Below are positions 27,260 to 36,292 of a stretch of DNA of 64,000 nucleotides, one piece after another. Positions within the stretch are counted from its first letter, which is position 1, and every line of letters begins with the position of its first letter. Under the pieces are notes generated by a model that ran no database searches, was not told the DNA's origin, and saw only the letters and a list, made by a program, of their open reading frames with translations. Source of the DNA: Undibacterium paludis (GTDB lineage: Bacteria; Pseudomonadota; Gammaproteobacteria; Burkholderiales; Burkholderiaceae_D). The stretch lies in the NCBI RefSeq assembly GCF_022568815.1, contig NZ_JAKZHX010000002.1, positions 1 to 64,000 on the forward strand, in the 5' to 3' direction. Position numbers and translations under genes: made by a program.

Positions 27260-28165
27260 TTAGTCCATTTCTGCCAGTGTCTGATGAACGAATGCGGAAA
27301 GTATGAGTTTGGATTGGGGTGATACGTCAATAAACTCAAAACCATGACGGTATTCGAGTCCATTTTCAGTAGGGGCTTGCGAGCGCAGGATGACTTTCAG
27401 TGACAGATATTCATCATTTCCGGCAGCACTGACTTTGAACTTTATTATTCCAACATCACCTTTATTGCCAAGCTGTTTTTTGATGACACCTGAAGCGCCG
27501 CCCATGCTTAAATCCCCGAGGGTTGCTGCTGCAGTTTGTTCTGGATCACCGATTGTTACAGAGGCAATAATTTTAACAGATGCTCTTGAACCCTGGCGTA
27601 TCGTGCTGCTACGTACCTGTTTGGGGTAAGAAAGATGCAGGTAGGAATGGGGTGAATAAACTGATTTGACTGCAGAGGCGGTAAAAGCGTAAGCCTTTTT
27701 GCCCGGAAAGGCTCGAACTATGAAAGTCTGCCCATCTCTGACAATCACTGCTTTGCCATCGATTGTTGGTGCAGTCACCATGACAGACATGTTTTTTACA
27801 AAGCCTATCAATCTCACTGTGTAACGTGTGGCGGCATGGTCATGTACTTGCAGGTAAAGAGTCTCACCGACATTCCAGCGTACGCTATCAAGCTCCATCA
27901 CCACATCTTTGTTCGGATCTGGCGCTGTCTGAGTGCTGCTTGCGGCACCTGATGGAGACAGGCTTGCTTTGGATATCGGGGTAAGTTTGGACGGTATGGT
28001 GTCCCACATGGCATCAGGATTGCAATAGCCGTTTTCCAGCAAGCTCTCGAGTTGGTGCTGGCTTTCAACCTTGACGCCTGATGCCATCAACAAATGGCCT
28101 TGCTCGTCATAGATAGGCCACGGAACTGCCTGACCCACGCTGATCTCGGCATGCTTGATTGGCAT
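27260..28165 (-). CDS. PilZ domain protein, YcgR-like
   Basis: A protein of about 301 residues. The C-terminal PilZ domain (about 190-295) has the c-di-GMP-binding RxxxR (RQGSR) and the DxSxxG (DLSMGG) motifs. The preceding domain (about 85-185, VGETLYLQV to SYPKQVR) fits the YcgR/PilZN flagellar-brake N-domain. An additional N-terminal segment (IYDEQGHLLMASGVKVES) resembles a short module seen before PilZN. It would sense c-di-GMP in the cytosol and affect motility or surface behaviour. I prefer the ATG at 28165 (AGGAC just before it); an ATG at 28186 in the same frame is also possible. Confidence 0.88.
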   Translation of the reverse strand: MPIKHAEISVGQAVPWPIYDEQGHLLMASGVKVESQHQLESLLENGYCNPDAMWDTIPSKLTPISKASLSPSGAASSTQTAPDPNKDVVMELDSVRWNVGETLYLQVHDHAATRYTVRLIGFVKNMSVMVTAPTIDGKAVIVRDGQTFIVRAFPGKKAYAFTASAVKSVYSPHSYLHLSYPKQVRSSTIRQGSRASVKIIASVTIGDPEQTAAATLGDLSMGGASGVIKKQLGNKGDVGIIKFKVSAAGNDEYLSLKVILRSQAPTENGLEYRHGFEFIDVSPQSKLILSAFVHQTLAEMD

Positions 28166-28267
28166 TAGTCCTGACGCACCACCCATGTCTTGTATCCGTA
28201 ATCTGAAGTACCTGTTTGATTGTATATCGAAAGCAAATGCAAATTAAGTGTAATGTTGCTTGTTTGT

Positions 28268-28308
28268 ATAAAAAAGCACTTATTGCCCTTGAACGGAAAT
28301 AAGTGCTC
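28268..28308 (-). terminator. Rho-independent terminator of the decarboxylase gene
   Basis: A perfect 10-bp stem, AGCACTTATT (28275-28284) with AATAAGTGCT (28298-28307), followed on the minus strand by six T. It lies about 55 bases after the decarboxylase stop and in front of the PilZ gene. Confidence 0.88.
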
Positions 28309-28361
28309 TATCACACAGATAAAACAACGGATAGCCAGCCTTTGAGGGGCCGGGGACATGC

Positions 28362-30632
28362 TTACTTGACGGCTTCTGATGTGGATTTTACGCAATCCAC
28401 AAAATAGCCGCGTTTGCCGTCGACTTCTGCCTTGACCAAGCCGTGGCAATCAGTCTCGAAACCAGGGAATTTCTCGTTGAAATCGCGAACAAAACGCAGG
28501 TAATCAACGATGGTGCGGTTAAAGCGTTCACCGGGAATCAACAGCGGGATGCCCGGTGGATAGGGCGTCAGCAAGATGGCCGTCACACGTCCCTCAAGCT
28601 CGTCAATGGAGACGCGCTCGATTTCACGGTGGGCCATCATGGCAAAGGCGTCCGATGGCTTCATGGCTGGCTGCATGTCGGATAAATACATCTCGGTCGT
28701 CAAGCGCGCCACGTCATGGCTCTTGTACGCTTCGTGTATTCCCTGGCACAGGTCTTTCAGGCCTACGCCTTCATAGCGTGGGTTGGCAGCAGCAAATTCC
28801 GGCAGGATACGCCACATAGGCTGGTTCTTGTCATAGTCGTCCTTGAACTGCTGCAAGGCAGTCAGCAGGGTATTCCAGCGACCTTTGGTGATGCCGATGG
28901 TGAACATGATGAAGAACGAATACAGGCCGCATTTTTCGACAATAACGCCATGCTCGGCCAGGTACTTGGTGACGATGGAGGCAGGGATGCCAGTTTCGCC
29001 GAATTTACCTTCCAGTGATAACCCTGGTGTGACAATGGTAGCTTTGATCGGATCCAGCATATTGAAGCCGGGCGCCAATTTACCGAAGCCGTGCCAGTCG
29101 TCTTCGGCACGTATCATCCAGTCTTCACGCGAGCCTATGCCGTCAGCGGCAAATTCTTCCGGGCCCCACACCTGGAACCACCAGTCTTTACCCCATTCCT
29201 GGTCAACCTTGCGCATGGCGCGGCGGAAGTCGAGTGCCTCAAGAATGGACTCTTCTACCAGTGCGTTGCCGCCGGGTGCTTCCATCATGGCAGCTGCAAT
29301 ATCGCAGGAGGCGATGATCGAATACTGGGGGGAGGTGGACGTGTGCATCAAGTAGGCTTCATTGAAGCTGTCTCTGTCGAGCTTGCGCGTCTCGGACTCG
29401 CGCACCAGAATCTGTGATGCCTGTGAAATACCCGCCAGCAGTTTGTGCGTGGACTGGGTAGAGAAAATCATCGACTTCTTGGCTCGTGGCCTGTCTTTGC
29501 CGATCGCATGCATGTCTTTGTAGAAATCATGGAAGGTGGCGTGCGGCAGCCAGGCTTCGTCGAAGTGCAGCGTGTCAATTTCACCGTCGAGCAGATTTTT
29601 CAACACTTCGACGTTGTATAGCACGCCATCGTAGGTCGACTGTGTGATCGTCAAAATACGTGGTTTCTTGTTCTTGGCTTCGCGCGCAAATGGATTGGCT
29701 TCTATCTTTTTCTGTATGCTTTCCATGCTGAACTCTTCCAGCGGAATAGGGCCGATAATGCCAAGGTGATTGCGTGTCGGCATCAGGAATACAGGTATCG
29801 CACCACACATGATGATAGAGTGCAGGATGGATTTATGGCAGTTGCGATCCACTACGACGATGTCGCCTGGCGCCACCGTAGAATGCCAGACCATCTTGTT
29901 CGAAGTCGATGTGCCGTTTGTGACGAAATAGCAGTGGTCCGCATTGAAAATGCGCGCAGCATTGCGTTCGGACGCGGCTACCGGCCCGGTGTGATCGAGC
30001 AGTTGACCTAATTCCTCAACCGCATTGCAGACGTCAGCGCGCAACATGTTTTCGCCAAAAAACTGGTGAAACATCTGGCCTATTGGCGACTTCAGGAAGG
30101 CCACGCCACCCGAGTGGCCGGGGCAATGCCAGGAATAGGAGCCGTCATTTGCATAGTGCACCAGTGCACGGAAGAAGGGGGGCGCGAGGCCATCAAGATA
30201 AGAACGGGCTTCGCGAATAATATGACGCGCCACAAATTCTGGCGTATCTTCAAACATGTGAATGAACCCATGCAACTCGCGCAGGATGTCATTAGGGATG
30301 TGGCGTGAGGTCCGCGTTTCACCATACAGGTAAATCGGGATATCGGCATTCTTGTAACGGATTTCTTCAACGAAGGCGCGCAGCGACTTCAATGCATAAT
30401 CCGTTTCTTCGTCTGTACCATCGCCAAATTCTTCATCATCTATCGACAGGATGAAGGCGGAGGCGCGGGACTGTTGCTGGGCAAACTGGGACAGATCGCC
30501 ATAACTGGTCACACCCAGTACTTCCATGCCCTCGGATTCGATGGCTTCAGCCAGGGCACGTATGCCGAGACCGGAAGTGTTTTCAGAGCGGAAGTCTTCG
30601 TCGATGATGACGATGGGAAAGCGGAATTTCAT
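28362..30632 (-). CDS. Arginine/lysine/ornithine decarboxylase
   Basis: A 756-residue PLP enzyme of the large fold-III group (AdiA, CadA, LdcC, SpeC, Pseudomonas LdcA). Residues 1-130 are the wing domain (response-regulator-like). The PLP domain follows with SWHCPGHSGGVAF (168-180), NGTSTSNK, HFDEA (Asp358) and the Schiff-base Lys397 in STQSTHKLLAG. The C-terminal domain includes PYPPGIPLLIPGE. It decarboxylates a basic amino acid in the cytosol, giving a polyamine or its precursor and consuming a proton. The length equals E. coli AdiA, but several stretches resemble the lysine-specific Pseudomonas LdcA, so the substrate is undecided. The ATG at 30632 has GGAG six bases upstream. It is monocistronic with its own terminator. 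Confidence 0.93.
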   Translation of the reverse strand: MKFRFPIVIIDEDFRSENTSGLGIRALAEAIESEGMEVLGVTSYGDLSQFAQQQSRASAFILSIDDEEFGDGTDEETDYALKSLRAFVEEIRYKNADIPIYLYGETRTSRHIPNDILRELHGFIHMFEDTPEFVARHIIREARSYLDGLAPPFFRALVHYANDGSYSWHCPGHSGGVAFLKSPIGQMFHQFFGENMLRADVCNAVEELGQLLDHTGPVAASERNAARIFNADHCYFVTNGTSTSNKMVWHSTVAPGDIVVVDRNCHKSILHSIIMCGAIPVFLMPTRNHLGIIGPIPLEEFSMESIQKKIEANPFAREAKNKKPRILTITQSTYDGVLYNVEVLKNLLDGEIDTLHFDEAWLPHATFHDFYKDMHAIGKDRPRAKKSMIFSTQSTHKLLAGISQASQILVRESETRKLDRDSFNEAYLMHTSTSPQYSIIASCDIAAAMMEAPGGNALVEESILEALDFRRAMRKVDQEWGKDWWFQVWGPEEFAADGIGSREDWMIRAEDDWHGFGKLAPGFNMLDPIKATIVTPGLSLEGKFGETGIPASIVTKYLAEHGVIVEKCGLYSFFIMFTIGITKGRWNTLLTALQQFKDDYDKNQPMWRILPEFAAANPRYEGVGLKDLCQGIHEAYKSHDVARLTTEMYLSDMQPAMKPSDAFAMMAHREIERVSIDELEGRVTAILLTPYPPGIPLLIPGERFNRTIVDYLRFVRDFNEKFPGFETDCHGLVKAEVDGKRGYFVDCVKSTSEAVK

Positions 30633-30644
30633 GGAGGTCTCCAA

Positions 30645-30955
30645 AATAGCTTGTTACAAGGGAGACGCCTGGGCAAGTTAAATCAACCGCTTGCGCGCCG
30701 AAAATTCAAAGAAGCGCATTCTCTCAGATATGTGGGTGCTGATGTAAAAAAATAGTGGATTTCAACCAAGAAATGCAAAATTTCATCTGATAGTCATCCA
30801 AGTGCCATTTGTACCGTATCTTCCATTGTTAATGGCCGTCAGATGTGAAGATAATTTGACATGCATGTCTGATAATTATTATATTGTGGCCAGTGCAATA
30901 AAAAAGGAGTGCTTAAATCAGCACTCCCTTTGTCAGGCTGTGACAACGCCGATTA
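30645..30955. other. Intergenic region between decarboxylase and mipA-like genes
   Basis: About 310 bases with no gene. It must hold the decarboxylase promoter (minus strand). On the + strand a TTGACA (30856-30861) and a TATATT (30880-30885) with an 18-base spacer form a good-looking promoter that points at the hairpin at 30906-30927 and then runs antisense to the mipA-like gene. Any RNA made from it would be very short if it stops there. Confidence 0.35.
30897..30927 (-). terminator. Rho-independent terminator of the thyA-folA-mipA operon
   Basis: A perfect 8-bp stem, GGAGTGCT (30906-30913) with AGCACTCC (30920-30927), followed on the minus strand by a run of T (the A-run 30899-30905 on the + strand). 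It sits about 30 bases after the mipA-like stop. Confidence 0.85.
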
Positions 30956-31744
30956 TCAGAAGCGATAAGTGGCAGCGGAGAAGATCGTGACGGGATTCCT
31001 CTGGAATACAAACGGACTTCTGCCGGCATCACCGCTCAGCCTGCTGACGGAGGCGCCGGTTGTCAGTGACCAGTTGCTGTCTATATTCCAGCTCCAGCTG
31101 GCGCCAAGCTTGATGTCCGATATGCCCGAGGAGGGTGTGTACTGAGCGTAGCCACTGGCTGCTGATTGCGTGGCATTGACGCCAAAGTAGGATTGCATGT
31201 AGGACGAATTGACCCAGTTTGCCCCTATGCTGGCTGATAGTCTGTGTTGTGGACTCAATACCGTGGATGCCAGGGCTCCAAAGCTGACTTGTACGCCGTT
31301 ATGATCTACGCCTGATCCATAGCGTATTGACGAAGCAAGAGAAAAATTTTGATTCAGGTTGTAGTTAAGGAATGCACCGGGTTCCACCGCGGTATTGACA
31401 TCGCCCAGACCACGCAATTTGCTTGAGCGTGACTCATCGCGTGCAGCTTCCAACGTCATGCGCAGACCATATTGGATGCTGGCATTTTTTGAAAAGTTAT
31501 AGCCCAGGCCGTTAATGGCGCTGAAAAAAGCACCGTTCTTCCATTGAGTGTCAAACACGGGATAGGCGGCCAGCCTGCGCTCATCCGAGCCTGTATATTT
31601 CGGCAGACTCAGGGCGGCAGCTCCAAGCGAGAAATTGACATCCTTGGGCAGATAAGACTGAGGAATCAGTTGCACAAATTGTGAGGTTTGCGCTGAAGCA
31701 GTGCAAGCCATCGCCAATAAAGTGACACCGAGTATTTTTTTCAT
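30956..31744 (-). CDS. MipA/OmpV family outer-membrane protein
   Basis: A 262-residue outer-membrane beta-barrel. A signal peptide (MKKILGVTLLAMACTASAQ) is followed by the family start FSLGAAALSLPKYTGSDERR. Alternating strands continue to a C-terminal aromatic residue (ATYRF), as expected for Bam-assembled barrels. MipA links MltA and PBP1b in E. coli, and other members act in drug or toxin entry; the specific role here is not known. It is the last gene of the thyA-folA-DUF4337 run, 15 nt after the DUF4337 stop, and ends at a strong terminator. Confidence 0.9.
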   Translation of the reverse strand: MKKILGVTLLAMACTASAQTSQFVQLIPQSYLPKDVNFSLGAAALSLPKYTGSDERRLAAYPVFDTQWKNGAFFSAINGLGYNFSKNASIQYGLRMTLEAARDESRSSKLRGLGDVNTAVEPGAFLNYNLNQNFSLASSIRYGSGVDHNGVQVSFGALASTVLSPQHRLSASIGANWVNSSYMQSYFGVNATQSAASGYAQYTPSSGISDIKLGASWSWNIDSNWSLTTGASVSRLSGDAGRSPFVFQRNPVTIFSAATYRF

Positions 31745-31759
31745 TATGTTCTCGTTCTG

Positions 31760-32329
31760 TTAAATGTGGAACCAGGCAAATCCCGCCAAAACAGCACCAA
31801 CACCCGCGACGCCATAAGATGCATATTGCAACCATTTTTTCTTTGTCAGCAAGGTGATCGCTGCCAGAGAAATGGCAATTTGCACCGCCGTCATGGCTTG
31901 TGCCCAGCGGTGATGCTGATGTAAAGCTGCTTCAGACTTCTCTTCAAAAGCCAGGCTTTCTTTCTCAAGTTCTTCGGCTTTTTTCTTGATTCCTTCTTTT
32001 TCTTTGCTATAACGCTCGGCTTCGGCGCGGTATTTCTCGACGTTAACGCCAGGAATTCCCACAGCCAGTTCGGCCAGATTCTGTTTGCTTGACTTCGACT
32101 GATAATAATTCCATTGGTTCGATGCTTCAGTCTTTTTTATTGCGGCATCATTTTTATACATGGCAGCGCTATTTTGTGTTGCACCGCCTTCATAGCCAAA
32201 TAAGGCACCAACCGTTGCCATAATGGCAGTCATCACTGCTATTCTGCTGGCAAAATCATCATTGCTGTGGGCTGCATGTTCCAATTCATGATCATGCGGT
32301 CCGTGTACGTGAAAACCATGTCCTGACAT
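31760..32329 (-). CDS. DUF4337 membrane protein
   Basis: A 189-residue protein of the DUF4337 family. A His-rich N-terminus (HGFHVHGPHDHELEHAAH) precedes one hydrophobic segment (IAVMTAIMATVGALFGYEGG), then a charged, coiled-coil-like stretch (about 75-135, many Glu/Lys) and two C-terminal membrane helices separated by KKKWLQY. The coiled coil probably lies between the membrane segments on one side of the inner membrane. It starts 7 nt after folA on the same transcript. The function of the family is unknown; the His-rich end might bind metal. Confidence 0.85.
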   Translation of the reverse strand: MSGHGFHVHGPHDHELEHAAHSNDDFASRIAVMTAIMATVGALFGYEGGATQNSAAMYKNDAAIKKTEASNQWNYYQSKSSKQNLAELAVGIPGVNVEKYRAEAERYSKEKEGIKKKAEELEKESLAFEEKSEAALHQHHRWAQAMTAVQIAISLAAITLLTKKKWLQYASYGVAGVGAVLAGFAWFHI

Positions 32330-32336
32330 ATTAATC

Positions 32337-32819
32337 CTAATTCTTTTTGTAAGTCACAAATGCGAAATGTAAATTATTTTCCTCAGAGTAATGTTCTTCT
32401 CTTGCGGTCTCTATCCATATTAACGGATTGATCACAGGGAAAAAAGCATCACAAGCAAATTCCTGTTGTATCTCAGTCACGATCAGTTGATCGGCAACGG
32501 CCATGCTTTGCTGATAAATCTCTGCCCCACCGATGATAAAACCCATTTCTTCAGTCAGCATGCTCCGTGCTGCTTCCAGGGAGGGCGCAGTTTCTACCCC
32601 CTGGTGTTGCCACTCCGGGTTGCGCGTTACCACGATATTCCTGCGTTGTGGCAGGGGTCGGCCTATGGACTCAAAGGTCTTTCGGCCCATGATGATGGGG
32701 TGGCCACTGGTAGTACGTTTGAAGTGGGCCAGATCAGCAGGTAAGTGCCATGGCAACTTATTGTCTATGCCTATGCCGCGCTTGATGTCGGTTGCAACAA
32801 TAATGCTCAAAGATGACAT
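32337..32819 (-). CDS. folA: Dihydrofolate reductase
   Basis: A 160-residue cytosolic enzyme that reduces dihydrofolate with NADPH, regenerating the cofactor that thymidylate synthase consumes. LSIIVATDIKRGIGIDNKLPW, the catalytic Asp29 in LPADLAHFK, the NADPH-contacting IIMGRKTFESIGRPLPQR, and MGFIIGGAEIY are all present. The length equals that of E. coli FolA. It follows thyA by 27 nt on the minus strand and is itself followed 7 nt later by the DUF4337 gene. Confidence 0.97.
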   Translation of the reverse strand: MSSLSIIVATDIKRGIGIDNKLPWHLPADLAHFKRTTSGHPIIMGRKTFESIGRPLPQRRNIVVTRNPEWQHQGVETAPSLEAARSMLTEEMGFIIGGAEIYQQSMAVADQLIVTEIQQEFACDAFFPVINPLIWIETAREEHYSEENNLHFAFVTYKKN

Positions 32820-32846
32820 GATGATGAATTTCGGACTGGATTTAAC

Positions 32847-33641
32847 TTAGACAGCGACAGGTGCCTTGATAGCAGGATGTGACTCATAATTGGCAAATTC
32901 AAAATCATCGAACTGGTAGTCAAAGATCGAGTCCGGCTGTCGTTTGATGATAAGTTGGCATAATGGTAATGTTGTTCTGGTCAATTGCTCATCAACTTGT
33001 TGCATGTGATTTGAATACAAATGGCAATCACCACCAGTCCAGACAAAATCGCCGACTTCCAAGCCGGTTTGCTGGGCAACCATGTGTGTCAATAATGCAT
33101 AAGATGCAATATTGAAAGGCACGCCCAGGAAGATGTCCGCACTACGCTGGTATAACTGACAAGACAGCTTTCCATCAGCAACATAAAACTGGAACATCAT
33201 GTGACAGGGAGGTAATTTCATCTGCGGGATGTCGGCGACATTCCATGCTGAAACGATGAGCCTTCTTGAATCCGGGGTATTGCGTATCTGATCTATCACC
33301 TGCTTGATCTGATCTATGTGCCCGCCGGATGGGGTAGGCCAGTTGCGCCACTGTGAGCCATATACCGGTCCCAGATCGCCGTTTGCATCGGCCCATTCAT
33401 TCCAGATCGATACACCATTGTCCTGTAAATACTTGATATTGGTGGAGCCTGCCAAAAACCAGATCAATTCATGCACGATAGACTTGATATGCAGCTTTTT
33501 GGTCGTCACCAGAGGGAAGCCCTGGCTGAGGTCGAAGCGCATCTGGTAGCCAAACACAGACACGGTGCCTGTGCCTGTTCGGTCGGTCTTCTTCGTGCCG
33601 TGCTCTTTGACATGGCGCATGAAATCAAGGTATTGATGCAT
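32847..33641 (-). CDS. thyA: Thymidylate synthase
   Basis: A 264-residue homodimeric enzyme that methylates dUMP to dTMP with methylene-tetrahydrofolate. The catalytic Cys146 lies in [12 protein letters not shown], and the phosphate-binding SRR (125-127) and the [18 protein letters not shown] segment are intact. The length is identical to E. coli ThyA. It heads the thyA-folA-DUF4337-mipA run. On the minus strand a TATACT lies about 45-50 bases upstream of the start, a possible -10, but no convincing -35 is at the right distance. Confidence 0.98.
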   Translation of the reverse strand: MHQYLDFMRHVKEHGTKKTDRTGTGTVSVFGYQMRFDLSQGFPLVTTKKLHIKSIVHELIWFLAGSTNIKYLQDNGVSIWNEWADANGDLGPVYGSQWRNWPTPSGGHIDQIKQVIDQIRNTPDSRRLIVSAWNVADIPQMKLPPCHMMFQFYVADGKLSCQLYQRSADIFLGVPFNIASYALLTHMVAQQTGLEVGDFVWTGGDCHLYSNHMQQVDEQLTRTTLPLCQLIIKRQPDSIFDYQFDDFEFANYESHPAIKAPVAV

Positions 33642-33778
33642 GAGGGGTATATAGCTAAGATGAGTTGCGATTTTGTCTAAGTCGCTAGTATACCTTAATA
33701 CCTTGGGCCAAGAAGAAAGTGGGTGACTTGGTTGCCGTGCCTGAGGGGCTTTTTTATGGCAAGCCAGACGAGGGAGAG

Positions 33779-35392
33779 TTAACGTTTGCTGAGTAGGGGA
33801 TTGCTGGACTCGGGTTCGCCTGGGGCGATCAGGGGCAATTTGATTTCAAACTTGGTGCCATGGCCGACAATGCTGCTGGCATGTATGTTGCCACCAAGGA
33901 CATTGGTGATGATGTTGAAGGTGATGCTGAGACCAAGACCACTGCCGCCCTGGCCAAATTTGGTGGTGAAAAAGGGCTCGAAAATGCGATTGATGATATC
34001 TGCAGGGATGCCTTTGCCATTGTCCTCAAAAATGATGATGACTTGCTCACCCTGTTTTTCAGCCGTGCAGCGCATATGGCCTTCTTCACGGCCCTCCAGA
34101 CCATGTGCTACGGCATTGTTGACCAGATTAGTGAATACCTGGCCAAGCAGACCAGGGTAACTGTCCAACTGTATGTCAGCCGGGATGTCCAGTTCCAGCG
34201 TAAATGGTGTCTTGCGCAAACTGGAGTGCAGTAGTGCTGTCAACTCTTGCAACATGACCAGCAGGGTGAATTGACGGCGTTGGGCGCTTGACTGGTCAAC
34301 AGCAACCTGTTTGAAGTCGCCGACCAAATGAGCTGACTGTTGCAGGCCACGTAACAGCAGTTTGGTGGAGTCAACGGCAGTATTGGCGTAACGGGTCAGG
34401 TCAGAACGACGCATCTTGCCTTCTTCAACCATCTTGACCAGATTGCGTGTCTCTTCTTCAAGCGTACTGGCAACCAGCAGGCAATTGCCCAGCGGTGTGT
34501 TGAGCTCATGGGCGACGCCGGCCACCATGGAGCCCAGCGCAGCCATCCGTTCAACGCGGGCCAGTTCGGCCTGGGCCGAATTGACGTTGGCCAGCGCAGC
34601 TTCAAGGTTTTGATTGACTGTTTCCAGTTCTTGCGTACGTTGCCTGACCTTGGATTCCAGTGTGCCCGAATATTCAAGCAATTGCTGATTCTTGATTTCC
34701 AGTTCGCCAAATGAGCGCTGCAGAGCCTGGCGAGTGGCTTCAAGGCTGGTTGCCAGATGGCCAAGCTCATCTTCGCGGTTCAGGGCAATAGGGTCATTCA
34801 ATTCACCATTGGCGAGCCGATCAGATTCACCCATCAGGATACGGACCGGCTGTACCAGGCGCCACTGCAAAACCACCAGAATGAACAGGATGGCCAGGAT
34901 CAGGGAGAGCACAGCCGTAGTGACATAGCGGCGAAAATCCGAGGCGAGGCTCTCTTGAAGAAGGTCTTCTGCCAAGGTCAGTCTGACCTGTCCTATGACT
35001 TGTCCACCATGTTTTATTTCCCTCACCATGCTGGTGAATGGGCCCTTTTGTGACTTCTTGCGGGTGTCGTTCTTGATGAATTCTTTCCTGTCAGGCAAAG
35101 TAATGACCTCTATGGTCGCCACCCTGGGATCCGAGTAAACAACTTCACTGGAAATATTGGCAATTTCAGGCGTAATCTGCCATAAAGGCTCACTTAGAAT
35201 GACAGATAAAATTTCGACCAGGCGATTATGGTCTTCGGCATTCCTGACTTGGGCAGCCGTTTCTATTGTATGCAGGTGGTAGGGAATGAGGATGGCAGCG
35301 GGGACGGTCAATCCGAATACGACGGCCAGAATGATCGCTAATCTTAGCGTAATTCTGCTGCGTAGCGCAGATAAGAGATGTCGAAACTGCAT
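33779..35392 (-). CDS. Sensor histidine kinase (orphan)
   Basis: A 537-residue inner-membrane kinase. TM1 is about 15-37, followed by a periplasmic sensor of about 120 residues, TM2 at about 158-178, HAMP to about 230, then a coiled coil (230-285). The dimerisation/phosphoacceptor domain has His295 in [11 protein letters not shown]. The ATPase domain has the N-box [11 protein letters not shown]1 EDNGKGIP, F-box and G2 GGSGLGLSI. It autophosphorylates on His and should pass the phosphate to a response regulator, but none is adjacent, so the partner lies elsewhere. The ATG at 35392 has an AAGGACC site; a start 7 codons upstream is possible. Confidence 0.93.
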   Translation of the reverse strand: MQFRHLLSALRSRITLRLAIILAVVFGLTVPAAILIPYHLHTIETAAQVRNAEDHNRLVEILSVILSEPLWQITPEIANISSEVVYSDPRVATIEVITLPDRKEFIKNDTRKKSQKGPFTSMVREIKHGGQVIGQVRLTLAEDLLQESLASDFRRYVTTAVLSLILAILFILVVLQWRLVQPVRILMGESDRLANGELNDPIALNREDELGHLATSLEATRQALQRSFGELEIKNQQLLEYSGTLESKVRQRTQELETVNQNLEAALANVNSAQAELARVERMAALGSMVAGVAHELNTPLGNCLLVASTLEEETRNLVKMVEEGKMRRSDLTRYANTAVDSTKLLLRGLQQSAHLVGDFKQVAVDQSSAQRRQFTLLVMLQELTALLHSSLRKTPFTLELDIPADIQLDSYPGLLGQVFTNLVNNAVAHGLEGREEGHMRCTAEKQGEQVIIIFEDNGKGIPADIINRIFEPFFTTKFGQGGSGLGLSITFNIITNVLGGNIHASSIVGHGTKFEIKLPLIAPGEPESSNPLLSKR

Positions 35393-35669
35393 TGCAAGGT
35401 CCTTGTGCAACACTTCCCGGTGGGTGGGGCCAGGCGAAACAGGGGTAAATCCCGCCAGACAATCATTTACAGAGCAGACATGACATGATTACACACAAAC
35501 ACACCGTTTGATAATTACACAAACAGTCTCAAAATACTAAAAGGTTTTTTGTGTTTCAGCAAGTTGTGATTCGGGAGTGGGGCCTCCGGTATGGCAGTGT
35601 GTCGTCAAATCTCCAAAAAAGCAGGACTGGAGTTTGACGCTGGGTTGGATATGGCCATTGGCTGAAGGG

Positions 35670-35864
35670 CTACTTTGCTTCTTCTATCCAGGCCATCTGT
35701 ATGGCTTCCAGTATTTTTTCGCCGCCGCGACCATGGTCGTCATCGAATTCTTCCAGATCGACCACCCAGTTATGCAGGTCAGTAAAACGTAGGCTCAGTG
35801 GATCAATGTCGGGGAATTTGTCGTTCAGTGCTTCTGCTATCCTGAAGGTGTCAGTCCATTTCAT
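35670..35864 (-). CDS. iscX: Fe-S cluster assembly protein IscX
   Basis: A 64-residue acidic cytosolic protein with the typical MKWTDTFRIAEALND start and the FTDLHNWVVDLEEFDDD stretch. IscX binds IscS and iron and adjusts the rate of cluster formation. It is the last gene of the isc operon, 43 nt after fdx. No clear terminator is visible downstream before the histidine kinase gene. Confidence 0.95.
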   Translation of the reverse strand: MKWTDTFRIAEALNDKFPDIDPLSLRFTDLHNWVVDLEEFDDDHGRGGEKILEAIQMAWIEEAK

Positions 35865-35907
35865 GTCGTGCTCCAGTGAATGTCGATGACCGCCTGCGAA
35901 ATACTGC

Positions 35908-36246
35908 TTAATGATTTTCGCGTGCGTGATTGATCGTGTACTTGGGGATTTCTATGGTGATGTCCTGCTTGCCCAGTTTGACCTGGCAAGACAGGCGAGA
36001 GGTAGCTTCCAGGCCCCAGGCTGCATCGAGCAAGTCTTCTTCATCATCGCTTGATTCATTCAGGGTGTTGAATCCTTCGCGTATGACGACGTGGCAGGTC
36101 GTACAGGCGCATGACATTTCGCAGGCATGTTCAATTTCGACATCACTTTCAACCAGAGCTTCGCAAAGTGACTTGCCTTCTGGCGCCTCAATGACAGTAC
36201 CCTCGGGGCAAAGCTGCGGGTGCGGTAAAACGATAATTTGTGGCAT
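35908..36246 (-). CDS. fdx: ISC-type 2Fe-2S ferredoxin
   Basis: A 112-residue ferredoxin that donates electrons for cluster assembly. The four cluster ligands are Cys42, Cys48, Cys51 (in CEMSCACTTC) and Cys87 (RLSCQV), identical in number and spacing to E. coli Fdx; Cys46 is the extra conserved one. The start at 36246 gives the family-typical MPQIIVLPHP; the open frame extends upstream into hscA but has no family sequence there. It lies 46 nt after the hscA stop. Confidence 0.96.
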   Translation of the reverse strand: MPQIIVLPHPQLCPEGTVIEAPEGKSLCEALVESDVEIEHACEMSCACTTCHVVIREGFNTLNESSDDEEDLLDAAWGLEATSRLSCQVKLGKQDITIEIPKYTINHARENH

Positions 36247-36292
36247 GGTTTTCTCTAAGTATTTTCTGGGTGCGGCGTCTGTTGATTGTAAG

